Shown: positions 53,613-63,078, counted from the first letter of the stretch. The stretch: 64,000 nucleotides of DNA from an uncultured Eubacteriales bacterium (GCA_900542675.1 UQOT01000003.1:1-64000); one strand, 5' to 3'. The notes: generated by a model not told the origin, from the sequence alone. Translations and numbers: made by a program.

Positions 53613-55013
53613 ATGAAACTTTTTAATACTCTCACAAGACAAAAGGACGAATTCGTTCCTATAGAAGAAGGCAAGGTTAAGATGTATTCCTGCGGACCGA
53701 CGGTATATAACTATTTTCATATAGGAAACGCCCGTCCGTTTATTATATTCGATACGCTTCGCCGTTATCTTGAATATAAGGGCTATGAGGTTACATTTGT
53801 ACAGAACTTTACCGATATTGACGATAAGATGATAAACAAGGCAAACGAGCTTGGCATTACAGTCAAGGAGCTTGCGGACGAATATATTGCGGAATATTTT
53901 ACTGATGCCGAGGGGCTTGGTATTCACAAGGCGTCATACCACCCGAGAGCGACCGAAAATATTGATGCGATTATTGATATAATCAAAAATCTTGAAGATA
54001 ACGGTTATGCCTATAATATTGACGGCAATGTGTATTATAGCGCTAAAAAGTTTAAGGATTACGGCAAGCTGTCGCACCAGCCGCTTGAGGATCTTGAGAG
54101 CGGAGCGAGAATTGAGGTCACAGATGATAAGCGCGACCCTATGGATTTTGCACTCTGGAAGAAGCAGAAGCCCGGCGAGCCTGCGTGGGAGAGTCCGTGG
54201 GGAATGGGCAGACCCGGCTGGCACATTGAATGCAGCGCTATGGCTAACAAGTTTCTTGCAAAGACAATTGATATCCACAGCGGCGGTCAGGATTTAATCT
54301 TCCCGCATCACGAGAACGAGATTGCGCAGAGTGAGGCGGCTAACGGTTGCTGCTTTGCAAATTATTGGGTTCATAACGGATATATTAACGTTGACAATAA
54401 AAAGATGTCAAAGTCGCTCGGCAACTTCTTTACCGTGCGCGATGTGGCTAAGGAGTTTGACTATGAGGTAATTAGGTTCTTTATGCTTTCGGCACATTAC
54501 AGAAGCCCGATTAATTTCAGCCACAGACTTATGGAGTCGGCAAAGTCGGCGCTTGAGAGGATTTATACCTGCATTGATACGCTGAAGTTTTTGCTTTCAA
54601 GCTGCACGGCAGACAGTATAAAGGAGGAAGAAGCTGAGGTTAAAGCGGCATTTGACGGTTATAAGCAAAAGTTTATTGCCGCGATGGAGGATGACTTAAA
54701 CACCGCTGATGCGATATCGGAGCTGTTTGAGATTGTGGCTGAGGCAAACAAAAAGCTTACAGCCGAGAGTGAGCCGTCAAAAGAGATAATTGAATATGCT
54801 TTGGATATGCTGAACGAGTTGGGCGGAGTTTTGGGTCTGCTCGGCAAGACCGATGATGGTGTGCCCGCAGAGGTTCAGTCTATGCTTGACGAGAGACAGG
54901 CGGCAAGACAGGCGAAGGACTGGGCGAAGTCGGATGAAATTCGCGATAAGCTGAAGGAGCTCGGCTATGCTGTAAAGGATACGGCTAAAGGACAGCAGAT
55001 AACAAAGATTTAA
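53613..55013 (+). CDS. cysS: Cysteinyl-tRNA synthetase
   Basis: A 466-residue class I synthetase. The HIGH-type motif YFHIGNARP is near residue 35, KKMSKSLGN near 268, and zinc ligands include C28 (YSCGPTVYNY) and the GWHIECSAMA segment with HHENE. Length is standard. It is second in the cysE-cysS-mrnC run. Confidence 0.97.
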   Translation: MKLFNTLTRQKDEFVPIEEGKVKMYSCGPTVYNYFHIGNARPFIIFDTLRRYLEYKGYEVTFVQNFTDIDDKMINKANELGITVKELADEYIAEYFTDAEGLGIHKASYHPRATENIDAIIDIIKNLEDNGYAYNIDGNVYYSAKKFKDYGKLSHQPLEDLESGARIEVTDDKRDPMDFALWKKQKPGEPAWESPWGMGRPGWHIECSAMANKFLAKTIDIHSGGQDLIFPHHENEIAQSEAANGCCFANYWVHNGYINVDNKKMSKSLGNFFTVRDVAKEFDYEVIRFFMLSAHYRSPINFSHRLMESAKSALERIYTCIDTLKFLLSSCTADSIKEEEAEVKAAFDGYKQKFIAAMEDDLNTADAISELFEIVAEANKKLTAESEPSKEIIEYALDMLNELGGVLGLLGKTDDGVPAEVQSMLDERQAARQAKDWAKSDEIRDKLKELGYAVKDTAKGQQITKI

Positions 55014-55031
55014 GGATACGGAATTTAAAGT

Positions 55032-55445
55032 ATGGCAGACAATAAAAAAGCAGAGATAAAAACTTTGGAAAGCGGCGGATTGCTGCCGTCCGGGCAGTAT
55101 TCGTCACTGACGCTTGCTTATATCGGCGACTGTGTTTATGAGCTGTATGTGAGAACGCACCTGATTAAGGGCGCAAATCATAACGTAAACAAGCTTCACA
55201 AGACTGCGACGAAGTATGTGTGCTGTAGAGCGCAGGCGGAGTTTTATTATAAAATTGAAAAATTCCTGACAGAAGAGGAGCGGGCGGTGTTCAAACGCGG
55301 GAGAAATACCAAATCGCACGTGCCTAAGAACTCCGAGATGAAGGATTATCGGATTGCAACGGGTATTGAGGCGCTTATCGGGCATCTTTACATAAGCGGT
55401 GAGCATCAGCGAATAAAAGAACTTATGCAGCATCTGTTTGAATAA
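55032..55445 (+). CDS. mrnC: Mini-ribonuclease III
   Basis: A 137-residue RNase III catalytic domain without an RNA-binding domain; it matures 23S rRNA ends. The catalytic segment LAYIGDCVYELYVRTHL near residue 29 and GIEALIGHLYISGEHQRI near 112 carry the acidic metal ligands. Its place after cysS is usual in Firmicutes. Confidence 0.93.
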   Translation: MADNKKAEIKTLESGGLLPSGQYSSLTLAYIGDCVYELYVRTHLIKGANHNVNKLHKTATKYVCCRAQAEFYYKIEKFLTEEERAVFKRGRNTKSHVPKNSEMKDYRIATGIEALIGHLYISGEHQRIKELMQHLFE

Positions 55446-55506
55446 CGGATGCTGTATATTTTTGTGCCTGAACGGGAAGAATATCCGCAAAAGCGGAGGT
55501 GGTTTT

Positions 55507-56370
55507 GTGGAGCGGTCGGCATTGAGCTTAAAAAACGTAGCTTCGATAATTTTGGGCGGAATGATTATGGGTTTTGCCCTGATATTTTTCCTTGTGCCGT
55601 CAAGCATAGCGGCGGGCGGTGTCAGCGGTATTTCAACAGTGCTGCACTATCTGCTCGGTTTGCCCGTCGGGCTTATGGTACTTGTGCTTAATATACCTAT
55701 CTTTATTCTGGGATTTGTGAATTTTAATTCAAGATTTTTAGTGACTTCTATAATAGGTACACTGTCGCTTTCGTTTTCGACGCAGTTTTTTGAGTCTCCG
55801 CTGTTTTCGAGATTTATTCCGGTATCGAACGATATGTTTCTGTGCTCGGTTTTAGGCGGAGCGTCGTACGGCTTTGGTTTGGGACTGGCGCTCCGCGCGG
55901 GCGGAACTACGGGCGGTACGGATATACTGTCGCTTGTGCTGAAAAAGTGGTTCCCGAAGTTCTCGGTCGGACAGTTTATAATTTTGATTGACGGGGTAAT
56001 TGTTGCGCTTGCGGGACTTGCGTTCGGCAGGCTTGATACGATACTCTATTCCGCCGTAATGCTGTTTGTGAGCTCGTATCTCGCCGATACAATGCTGGAG
56101 GGCGTAGATTTTGCCAAAATGGTGTTTGTAATATCGGAAAATCAGAAAGACATTTCAAACAAAATAGCAGAGGAGCTGAGACGCGGCTCAACGGCACTGA
56201 GCGGATTTTCAATGTACTCAGGCAAGACACGCAACGTACTGATGTGCGTTCTCAGAAAATATCAGCTCCCACGGCTTAAAGAGCTTGTGAGCGAAGCAGA
56301 CCGCAGCGCATTTGTAATAGTGACCGATGTAAAAGAAGTAATAGGTCACGGCTTCAAAAAGGTGATATAA
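55507..56370 (+). CDS. YitT-family membrane protein
   Basis: A 287-residue protein with about five to six hydrophobic segments up to residue ~200 (including GGMIMGFALIFFLVPSSIAAGGVSGIS) and a soluble C-terminal DUF2179 domain (SENQKDISNKIAEELRRGSTALSG... VLMCVLRKYQLPRLK). Substrate unknown. Starts at GTG 55507 after GCGGAGGTG; the longer frame from 55438 lacks a site. Confidence 0.88.
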   Translation: MERSALSLKNVASIILGGMIMGFALIFFLVPSSIAAGGVSGISTVLHYLLGLPVGLMVLVLNIPIFILGFVNFNSRFLVTSIIGTLSLSFSTQFFESPLFSRFIPVSNDMFLCSVLGGASYGFGLGLALRAGGTTGGTDILSLVLKKWFPKFSVGQFIILIDGVIVALAGLAFGRLDTILYSAVMLFVSSYLADTMLEGVDFAKMVFVISENQKDISNKIAEELRRGSTALSGFSMYSGKTRNVLMCVLRKYQLPRLKELVSEADRSAFVIVTDVKEVIGHGFKKVI

Positions 56371-56375
56371 ATATA

Positions 56376-56402
56376 AAAGACCGCACAGCTGTGCAGTCTT
56401 TT
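56376..56402. terminator. Bidirectional terminator between yitT-like gene and rnpB
   Basis: AAAGAC-c-GCACAG / CTGTGC-a-GTCTTT stem with a T7 run on the + strand and TTTTATATTT on the minus strand. Confidence 0.8.
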
Positions 56403-56407
56403 TTTAA

Positions 56408-56745
56408 TAGTACGAGCATTACGTAAGCCGGGTTCTGTCGTGGATGATTATCTATCTCGAACGTATGTCACCATACGTCTCAAGCCACCAATCTCCGAAG
56501 GTGCCGGGCCGGCTTAATCTTCGTGTCAGGTGTTGCTCCGGATGGGGTTTACAGCGGTGATAAGTCGCCATATCACCGGGTGAGCTCTTACCTCGCCTTT
56601 TCACCCTTACCTGCGTATTGCAGGCGGTATCTTTCTGTTGCACTTTCCTTAGAGTCGCCTCCACAAGCCGTTAGCTTGCATCCTGCCCTATGGAGCCCGG
56701 ACTTTCCTCGCCCGCGTGCCGAAGGCACGCGGACGCAATCATCTG
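56408..56745 (-). ncRNA. rnpB: RNase P RNA
   Basis: The minus strand shows the conserved core: GAGGAAAGTCCGGGCTCC followed by ATAGGGCAGGATGC near the 5' end, AAGGGTGAAAAGGCGAGGTAAGAGCTCACC in the middle and CAGAACCCGGCTTACG at the 3' end. ATTGCGT/ACGTAAT at the ends fits helix P1. It is the catalytic RNA that cuts tRNA 5' leaders. End positions are within about 10 nt. Confidence 0.95.
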
Positions 56746-56870
56746 TAATACGGCGTCACAAACTGCGCTATGCTTCATCTTTGGCTGTTTCTTCGCTGAA
56801 ATCAAAATGGAATTCGATTTCAGCGTATCGAAAATGTCTAAATTATTAATAAACCAAAAATAAGAAGTGT

Positions 56871-56895
56871 GTAGGGAGCGCCGAGTCGGCGCTCC
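56871..56895. repeat. Short palindromic repeat, GGAGCGCCGAG family
   Basis: GTAGGGAGCGCCGA-GTC-GGCGCTCC; related copies at 27641 and 61831. Confidence 0.6.
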
Positions 56896-56960
56896 GTGCA
56901 AAATGAAGGGTGTGTAACTTACTACATTCTCTTTGCAATTTTATTTTGAAAAATTATAAT

Positions 56961-58121
56961 TTATAAAAGAGTTACTTTTATAACGCCGTCTATTGCTTCA
57001 ATTTCGCTTTCTGCGGCGGGATCTATCTTGCTGCCCAAATCAAGCATTGTGTATGCGTAGTCGCCGCGGCTCTTGTTGAGCATATTGTCGATATTGATGC
57101 CCTTTGAAGCAATCAGGTCGGTGATGTGCTTTAATATATTGGGAATATTCTTGTGCGCTACCGTGATACGAACGCCTAATTTTGTACCCATATCGCACGC
57201 GGGATAGTTTACGCTGTTTTTGATATTTCCGTTTTCCAAGAAGTCCTTAATCTCGTTTGATGCCATAACAGCACAGTTTTCCTCACTCTCGGGGGTTGAA
57301 GCACCGAGATGCGGCATAACGATTACTTTGTCGTTATTAAGCAGCGCTGATGTAGCAAAGTCGGTGATATATGCCGAAAGTGTTCCGTCCTCAAGAGCTG
57401 TCTGAACATCGTCGCTGTCTACAAGTGTATCACGTGAGAAGTTCAAAAGTCTTGCACCCTTCTTCATCTTAGCGAACGCTTCCGAATTGAGCATTCCCTT
57501 TGTTGACGGTGTTGCGGGCACGTGGATGGTAACGTAGTCGCTGACTGCGAGTAAATCCTCAAGGCTGTTTGCCTTCTCGGCAAATCTCGTAAGATGCCAA
57601 GCTGCGTCAACTGAGAGGTAGGGGTCAAATCCGACAACGTTCATACCGAGGTGATGAGCCGCGTTTGCAACCTTAACACCGATGGCGCCGAGACCGATAA
57701 CGCCGAGGGTCTTGCCCTCTATCTCGGGACCTACAAAGTTTGACTTGCCCTTTTCAACGAGCGCGCCCGCCTGGTCGCCTTCGTTCTTTAATGTCTTAGC
57801 CCACTCAATACCCTGAACAATCTTTCTTGACGAAAGTAAAAGAGCGCAGAGCACGAGCTCTTTTACCGCATTCGCATTAGCGCCGGGGGTGTTGAATACT
57901 ACGATACCCTTTTCGCTGCACTTGTCAATCGGGATGTTGTTAACGCCCGCGCCTGCTCTTGCGATTGCCTTGAGGCTTTCGGGAAGCTCCATATCGTGCA
58001 TCTTATAGCTTCTTAAAATAATACCGTCCGGATTTGAACATTCGTCCGAAATCTCATAGTTTGTGCCGAGGACACTGAGTCCCTTTTTAGAAATCTTGTT
58101 AAGAGTCTGAATTTTATACAT
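56961..58121 (-). CDS. serA: D-3-phosphoglycerate dehydrogenase
   Basis: A 386-residue NAD-dependent dehydrogenase for the first step of serine synthesis. The nucleotide fold has GLGAIGVKVANAAHHLG near residue 148, and the catalytic His is in MPHLGAST near 275. The C-terminal ~70 residues form an ACT domain (ITVAHKNIPNILKHITDLIASKGIN), suggesting serine feedback. The start overlaps the serC stop (TAATG). Confidence 0.92.
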   Translation of the reverse strand: MYKIQTLNKISKKGLSVLGTNYEISDECSNPDGIILRSYKMHDMELPESLKAIARAGAGVNNIPIDKCSEKGIVVFNTPGANANAVKELVLCALLLSSRKIVQGIEWAKTLKNEGDQAGALVEKGKSNFVGPEIEGKTLGVIGLGAIGVKVANAAHHLGMNVVGFDPYLSVDAAWHLTRFAEKANSLEDLLAVSDYVTIHVPATPSTKGMLNSEAFAKMKKGARLLNFSRDTLVDSDDVQTALEDGTLSAYITDFATSALLNNDKVIVMPHLGASTPESEENCAVMASNEIKDFLENGNIKNSVNYPACDMGTKLGVRITVAHKNIPNILKHITDLIASKGINIDNMLNKSRGDYAYTMLDLGSKIDPAAESEIEAIDGVIKVTLL

Positions 58122-59203
58122 TACGCATTCTCCTTTTCAAACTTAGTCATAAAGTCGACAAGCGCTTTCACGCCTTCAATCGGCATAGCGTTGTAGATGC
58201 TTGCTCTCATACCGCCGACTGTTCTGTGACCCTTTAAGTTAACAAAGCCCTGAGCCTTTGACTCGGCAATGAACTTAGCGTTTAAGTCATCGCTGTCGGT
58301 TACGAATGGAACGTTCATCAGTGAACGGTCCTCGGGAACGACTGTACCCTTAAACATCTTTGAGTTATCAAGGAAGTCATAGAGAACCTTTGCCTTTTCT
58401 ACGTTTTTCTCGTGCATAACCTTAACGCCGCCCATATTCTTAATCCATTCAAACACCAGACCGCAGATATAGATGCCGTATGTCGGCGGTGTGTTGAACA
58501 TAGAACCGTTTTTAGAGTGCGTCTCATAGTTCAGCATTGTCGGCGTAATGTCAGCCGCATTGCCGATAAGGTCGTCACGAACAACAACAACCGTAACGCC
58601 GGCAGGACCCATATTCTTCTGCGCGCCCGCGTAAACGAGACCGAACTTTGAAAAGTCAACTTCCTCAGAGAGGATACACGATGACATATCGGTAACAACC
58701 GTTGCATCGCCGAAGTCGGGCATTGTGTTGTAGTGCGTGCCGTATATTGTGTTGTTGTATGTGATATGAACGTAATCTGCGTTCGGCGTCAGCATACTCT
58801 TATCAACCTTGGGAAGGTATGTAAACGTCTTATCCGCACTTGATGCGATTTCGTTTGCGTTTATATAACGCTTAGCCTCAGCGAGAGCCTTTTTTGCCCA
58901 CTGACCTGTTGTAACGTAGTCGGCAGTCTTTGACTTGTTGCCGAGGTTTAAAGGTACCATAGCAAACTGTGTCGAAGCGCCGCCCTGCAGGAACAGAACC
59001 TTGTAATTATCCGGAACGTTCATAATCTCACGGAAAGTAGTCTCAGCCTTGTCGATTATAGCCTGATACTCTGAGCTTCTGTGGCTCATTTCCATAACGG
59101 ACTGACCGCTGCCGCCCTGGTCAAGCATTTCCTCCTGCGCTTTCTTCAGCACTTCCAGGGGAAGCATTGAAGGTCCTGCTGAAAAGTTGTAAACTCTGCT
59201 CAT
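58121..59203 (-). CDS. serC: Phosphoserine aminotransferase
   Basis: A 360-residue PLP enzyme making phosphoserine from phosphohydroxypyruvate and glutamate. YNFSAGPSMLPLEVL at the start and the PLP lysine in YAGAQKNMGPAGVTVV near residue 198 are family hallmarks. First gene of a serC-serA operon driven by a promoter at 59263-59291. serB is not adjacent; the HAD enzyme at 59.6 kb is divergent and of the Cof type. Confidence 0.96.
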   Translation of the reverse strand: MSRVYNFSAGPSMLPLEVLKKAQEEMLDQGGSGQSVMEMSHRSSEYQAIIDKAETTFREIMNVPDNYKVLFLQGGASTQFAMVPLNLGNKSKTADYVTTGQWAKKALAEAKRYINANEIASSADKTFTYLPKVDKSMLTPNADYVHITYNNTIYGTHYNTMPDFGDATVVTDMSSCILSEEVDFSKFGLVYAGAQKNMGPAGVTVVVVRDDLIGNAADITPTMLNYETHSKNGSMFNTPPTYGIYICGLVFEWIKNMGGVKVMHEKNVEKAKVLYDFLDNSKMFKGTVVPEDRSLMNVPFVTDSDDLNAKFIAESKAQGFVNLKGHRTVGGMRASIYNAMPIEGVKALVDFMTKFEKENA

Positions 59204-59262
59204 AATTCATTCCTCCGCAAATATATGATATTTTAATATTTATCTGATTTTGTAACTTATAT

Positions 59263-59291
59263 ATTATAAACGTAAATAAATAAATCGTCAA
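59263..59291 (-). promoter_or_regulatory. Promoter of serC-serA
   Basis: Minus strand TTGACG (59286-59291) and TATAAT (59263-59268), 17-nt spacer. Confidence 0.75.
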
Positions 59292-59396
59292 TAATATTTT
59301 GCAAAATTTTTAACAAATACATAAAATTCGTATATTATTGTTGAAAATGCTGTATCATATACAAGCTGTATTTTACATTATTAATTATAAAGAGCA

Positions 59397-59425
59397 TTGA
59401 CACCCGCGTTTTGCCGCGTTAAAAT
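59397..59425 (+). promoter_or_regulatory. Promoter upstream of the HAD gene leader
   Basis: TTGACA (59397-59402) and TAAAAT (59420-59425), 17-nt spacer. Confidence 0.65.
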
Positions 59426-59426
59426 T

Positions 59427-59560
59427 GGGACATAACATATAACTAAAAGCAAGATGTCCCCCGCCTCAATAGGCGGCGGGTTCCGCTTACTTTTTTCAGT
59501 GGGAGTTTGGGTCTCCTACTGAAACGTTGAATGACGGGGCGAAGCCCCTTATTAAATGAG
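59427..59560 (+). other. Hairpin-rich leader ahead of the HAD gene
   Basis: Successive stems: GGGACAT/ATGTCCC, CCCGCC/GGCGG, CAGTGGGAG/CTCCTACTG and GGGGC/GCCCC, all before the start codon. It could be a cis-regulatory RNA or a small IS200/IS605-derived element, whose ends have similar hairpins. No known class identified. Confidence 0.45.
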
Positions 59561-59569
59561 GTGTTTATT

Positions 59570-60358
59570 ATGATTAAATTTATAGCGACCGATTTGGACG
59601 GAACACTCCTTGACTCAAACAAGAACCTGCCCGAAGGCTTTATCGAAATGATTGATGTTTTGAACGAAAAAGGCGTAATATTCGCTGTGGCGAGCGGACG
59701 GCAGTATTACACGGTGCTTGAGCAATTTGAGCCGATAGGCCGCGATTTTATGTATATGGTGGAAAACGGCGCGCTTGTTGTGGATAAGGGCGAAATTAAG
59801 GCTTGCGACTGTTTAGAGCCGGAGGTTTGCGCAGATATTATAAGACGTGTGAGAGATATACCAACGGCGTCGCTTATACTGTGCTGCATAGACGGTGCGT
59901 ACGGCGAGGATGGCAGCGACCCGGATTTTCGGTGGAATACCGATATGTATTATAAGCGGTTTTCGCTTGTCGATGATTTAATCCCGATGTGCGGCGAGAA
60001 GCAGATTTTAAAATTGGCGATTTATGACAATACCGACCCGTATAAAAATGTCAAGAAGGTTCTGCCCGATTACGAGGGCAGGGCGGACGTTGTGATATCG
60101 GGTGCAAACTGGTGCGACGTGATGAAGCCCGGCGTGTCAAAGGGCAGTGCGATAAAACGCGTGCGTGAGATTTATGGAATAGATAGGGATGAATGTATGT
60201 GCTTCGGCGATTATATGAACGACTACGAGATGATAATGGAGTGCGGCGAGAGCTATGCTATGGGAAATGCAGTTCCCGAAATCAAAGCCGCAGCGAAACA
60301 CATAGCCCCAACCAACGACGAAAACGGCGTAATGCAAATATTAAAGCAAAGATTTTAG
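59570..60358 (+). CDS. Cof-type HAD-superfamily phosphatase
   Basis: A 262-residue hydrolase with the HAD motifs ATDLDGTLLDS near residue 6 (nucleophile Asp), VASGRQYY near 41, KGSAIKRV near 190 and CFGDYMNDYEMI near 212; the large type IIB cap fits Cof-like sugar-phosphate or flavin-phosphate phosphatases. Start at 59570 follows AATGAGGTG. Confidence 0.92.
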   Translation: MIKFIATDLDGTLLDSNKNLPEGFIEMIDVLNEKGVIFAVASGRQYYTVLEQFEPIGRDFMYMVENGALVVDKGEIKACDCLEPEVCADIIRRVRDIPTASLILCCIDGAYGEDGSDPDFRWNTDMYYKRFSLVDDLIPMCGEKQILKLAIYDNTDPYKNVKKVLPDYEGRADVVISGANWCDVMKPGVSKGSAIKRVREIYGIDRDECMCFGDYMNDYEMIMECGESYAMGNAVPEIKAAAKHIAPTNDENGVMQILKQRF

Positions 60359-60366
60359 AGAGTTTT

Positions 60367-60390
60367 GGCGCCCCTGCGGGGCGCCTTTAA
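60367..60390 (+). terminator. Palindromic repeat acting as terminator
   Basis: GGCGCCCC-tgc-GGGGCGCC followed by TTT, member of the GGCGCC repeat family. Confidence 0.7.
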
Positions 60391-60519
60391 GTTTGCGGAG
60401 GAAATGATACGCAAATTATCGTCGCGTAATCCCTAATTTCTAATATCTAATCTCTACGTTGACTTTTCCGAAATTTTAATGTAAAATTACAGATAACTAC
60501 ATAAATCGGGAGTGTAAAT

Positions 60520-61761
60520 ATGGAGCCTATTATAAGATACAAAGATGAAATTGAGGCGGCGTACGGGTCTATTCTTGCGCCGTATGCAGTTAAGGCGGCG
60601 GAGCAGGGCAGCCGTGATTTTGATGAACCGGTCAGAGAGGCGGAGAACCGTTCCGATTTTCAGCGTGACCGTGACAGGATTATACATTCGCAGGCTTTCC
60701 GCAGAATGATGTACAAGACTCAGGTGTTTGTTAACCACGAGGGCGACTATTTCAGAACGCGTCTTACTCATTCGCTTGAGGTCGCACAGTTTGCAAGGGG
60801 AATATCAAAGTCGCTTGCGCTTAACGAGGATTTGGCGGAGGCTATTTCGCTCGGTCACGACTTGGGTCACACACCGTTCGGGCACGCGGCTGAAAAGGTG
60901 TTCGGCAGAAAGTTTGCCGAAGTCGGACTGCCGCAGTTTTATCACAATGAGCAGAGCGTGAGAGTGGTTGGGGTGCTTGAAAACCGTGATATACAGCAGT
61001 ATCCCGGTCTAAATCTTACCCGTGAAGTGCGCGAGGGATTATTAAAGCATAATTCCGACCGAAGCGGGCTGTATCCCGAACTTTTGCCCGCCGTTCCGTG
61101 CGGAAGTCTTGAAGGACAGATAGTTCGTGTTGTTGATACTGTCGCGTATACCTGCCACGACTTGGACGACGGAATTAAGTCGGGTATTCTTCTTAAAAAT
61201 TGCCTCGGAAATCCTGACGTGATGATAAGGTTTAATGATATATCCGAGCGTATTCAGAGTGAAACGGGAATTAAAATTTCGTACGACCCGATAAGCAGTG
61301 ATTTGTTTATCTCTGAGCTTATACATTGGTTTATCGAGCGGCTGACCGAGAATACATACAGAAACCTTGTAGAATACAATGTAGAAGAGCGGGAGGATAT
61401 AAAGCGTTTGGCGGCAGAGGGGACGTCAATAGTCGAGTTTGATAAAAAGACGGGCGCGCTGTTCGGCAACCTAAAGGGTTTTGTCACTAAGTGTGTATAC
61501 TGTACCTCGACCGTGCAGATTATGGACGCGAAGGCAGAGAAGGTAGTAAGCGATTTATACGACGCATTTTTTGAAAACCCCGGACTTCTCCCGCCCGAGC
61601 AAAAGTATAAGATAGACAATTTCAGTGAGATATACGGATATTCAAATTTAAACGCAGCCACGGCAAGAGCAAGAATTGTCTGCGACTATATATCATGTAT
61701 GACCGACAGGTTTGCCCTTGACGAATACGAGCGCGTATTTAATCCGAGAGCGAAGATATAG
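60520..61761 (+). CDS. Deoxyguanosinetriphosphate triphosphohydrolase-like HD protein
   Basis: A 413-residue HD-domain hydrolase. Metal motifs: RLTHSLEVAQ near residue 83, SLGHDLGHTPFGHAAE near 114 and VDTVAYTCHDLDDGI near 205. It converts dNTPs to nucleosides plus triphosphate, or acts on another nucleotide. FYHNEQSVR is typical of the dGTPase-like group. The start follows AATCGGGAGTG. Confidence 0.9.
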   Translation: MEPIIRYKDEIEAAYGSILAPYAVKAAEQGSRDFDEPVREAENRSDFQRDRDRIIHSQAFRRMMYKTQVFVNHEGDYFRTRLTHSLEVAQFARGISKSLALNEDLAEAISLGHDLGHTPFGHAAEKVFGRKFAEVGLPQFYHNEQSVRVVGVLENRDIQQYPGLNLTREVREGLLKHNSDRSGLYPELLPAVPCGSLEGQIVRVVDTVAYTCHDLDDGIKSGILLKNCLGNPDVMIRFNDISERIQSETGIKISYDPISSDLFISELIHWFIERLTENTYRNLVEYNVEEREDIKRLAAEGTSIVEFDKKTGALFGNLKGFVTKCVYCTSTVQIMDAKAEKVVSDLYDAFFENPGLLPPEQKYKIDNFSEIYGYSNLNAATARARIVCDYISCMTDRFALDEYERVFNPRAKI

Positions 61762-61830
61762 CGTAAATAAATAATGCAGATGCGTTTATGCGAGAAAGTT
61801 TAAATTTAAATAACAATGGCATAAACGTAT

Positions 61831-61860
61831 GTAGGGAGCGATGAGTCGACGCTTCCTACA
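61831..61860. repeat. Short palindromic repeat, GGAGCGCCGAG family
   Basis: GTAGGGAGCG-atgagtcga-CGCTTCCTAC; related to 27641 and 56871. Confidence 0.55.
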
Positions 61861-61896
61861 CACATTTGTGCTAAATCAAAATTCTATCGATAGTCT

Positions 61897-61919
61897 GAGG
61901 TTCCTCGTAGGGGCGCCTC
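61897..61919. repeat. Short palindromic repeat, GGCGCC family
   Basis: GAGGTTCCTCGTAGGGGCGCCTC, a diverged copy of the GGCGCC family. Confidence 0.5.
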
Positions 61920-61926
61920 TTAAATT

Positions 61927-61953
61927 AAAAAGCCGCGCATTTGCGCGGCTTTA
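61927..61953 (-). terminator. Terminator of rpmF
   Basis: AAAGCCGCGCA / TGCGCGGCTTT stem directly after the rpmF stop, T-rich on the minus strand side. Confidence 0.85.
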
Positions 61954-61955
61954 AA

Positions 61956-62135
61956 TTAATCAGCTACTGAGATAACTTCTCTGCCTTTGTAAGTTCCGCA
62001 AGCCTTGCAGGCTCTGTGCGGCATCTTCAGCGCTCCGCACTGAGGACACTTAACCATTCCCGGAACAGTCAGCTTCCAGTTTGCTCTTCTCTTATCTCTT
62101 CTTGCCTTTGATGTCTTTCTCTTTGGAACTGCCAT
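61956..62135 (-). CDS. rpmF: 50S ribosomal protein L32
   Basis: A 59-residue ribosomal protein starting [17 protein letters not shown]. It has two CxxC pairs (CPQC and CKAC), so it is the zinc-binding form. Start follows AAGAGGTG. It lies downstream of the YceD-family gene, the conserved arrangement. Confidence 0.96.
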   Translation of the reverse strand: MAVPKRKTSKARRDKRRANWKLTVPGMVKCPQCGALKMPHRACKACGTYKGREVISVAD

Positions 62136-62223
62136 TTATATACACCTCTTTCCGAATTTCAGATTTATATGAGGTTCCCCTCAGGCAGCGCTCAGCACTG
62201 CATTTTCTACTATAAATTAAAAA

Positions 62224-62736
62224 TTAATCAACATCTATGCTGTCAAGCACCGAAAATCTTGGGTCAACCGGGCGCGTATCGCACGAACACGCACCTTCGT
62301 TAAGGTTTTTGCCGCAGTTTGGGCATAAACCCTTGCAATCATCGCGGCATAGATGTTTGGCGGGCATACTTAAAATCAGGTTCGTATAAACCCACTCGTC
62401 AAGGTCAATGCTGTCGCCCGTAAAGTAAGTAATATCGGGATTTAAGTCCTCACCCTCGGTGTCACCGACGTTTTCGGCTTCCTTGAAACTCTCGAGAATA
62501 TTAAATTCCATATCTGTTTCAAAGTTTTCCGCGCAGCGGTCACAAGTCATTTTAAGTCTTGCGTGCGCCTTCAAGTCAAGCTCAATTGTGCCGCCGAAGT
62601 TGCGGACAACTCCGCGAACCTCAATGGGAGATAAAAGCTCAAAATCATCAAGCTCACTAAGAATTGGGCTGACAACGCAGTTAATGTCAATTTGTTTGCC
62701 TTCGTAATTCTTAATCTGAGATATATCAATCTGCAT
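62224..62736 (-). CDS. YceD-family (DUF177) protein
   Basis: A 170-residue protein of the DUF177 family, almost always upstream of rpmF and implicated in 23S rRNA accumulation. Motifs: CDRCAENFETDMEF near residue 75 and CRDDCKGLCPNCGKNLNEGACSC near 132. Start at 62736 follows AGGTGATTAGT. Confidence 0.92.
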   Translation of the reverse strand: MQIDISQIKNYEGKQIDINCVVSPILSELDDFELLSPIEVRGVVRNFGGTIELDLKAHARLKMTCDRCAENFETDMEFNILESFKEAENVGDTEGEDLNPDITYFTGDSIDLDEWVYTNLILSMPAKHLCRDDCKGLCPNCGKNLNEGACSCDTRPVDPRFSVLDSIDVD

Positions 62737-62871
62737 ACTAATCACCTGTAAAAAATCTGAGCATACAAACAGACAGCGATTATTATACCTAATCGCAATC
62801 TGTTTGTCAATGATTTTTTTAATAATTATTTAAAATATCCTTAATTTCTTTAAAATCCCATAAAAACTGAC

Positions 62872-63078
62872 TTACTTGGAGGCAAGATAACTGTTAATCT
62901 TGTTGACTAACTCATCGCAGTCCGCACCGTGTACCATACACGCCTGCTCAATGCTTTCGCCGCTTGCCGACGGACAACCGAGGCAGTGCATACCGATTTC
63001 AATGAAAAAATCCGCCGTGCCCGGGTCCATTCTGAGCGCCTCCATTATAATTGTATCCTTTGTTACTTGTTGTGCCAT
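62872..63078 (-). CDS. DUF1858-domain protein
   Basis: A 68-residue protein with the DUF1858 pattern (VTKDTIIMEALRMDPGTADFFIEIGMHCLGCPSASGESIEQAC). The CLGC pair may form a redox disulfide or bind an Fe-S or metal ion. Partner unknown. Ribosome site AAAGGAGAATT. Confidence 0.92.
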   Translation of the reverse strand: MAQQVTKDTIIMEALRMDPGTADFFIEIGMHCLGCPSASGESIEQACMVHGADCDELVNKINSYLASK

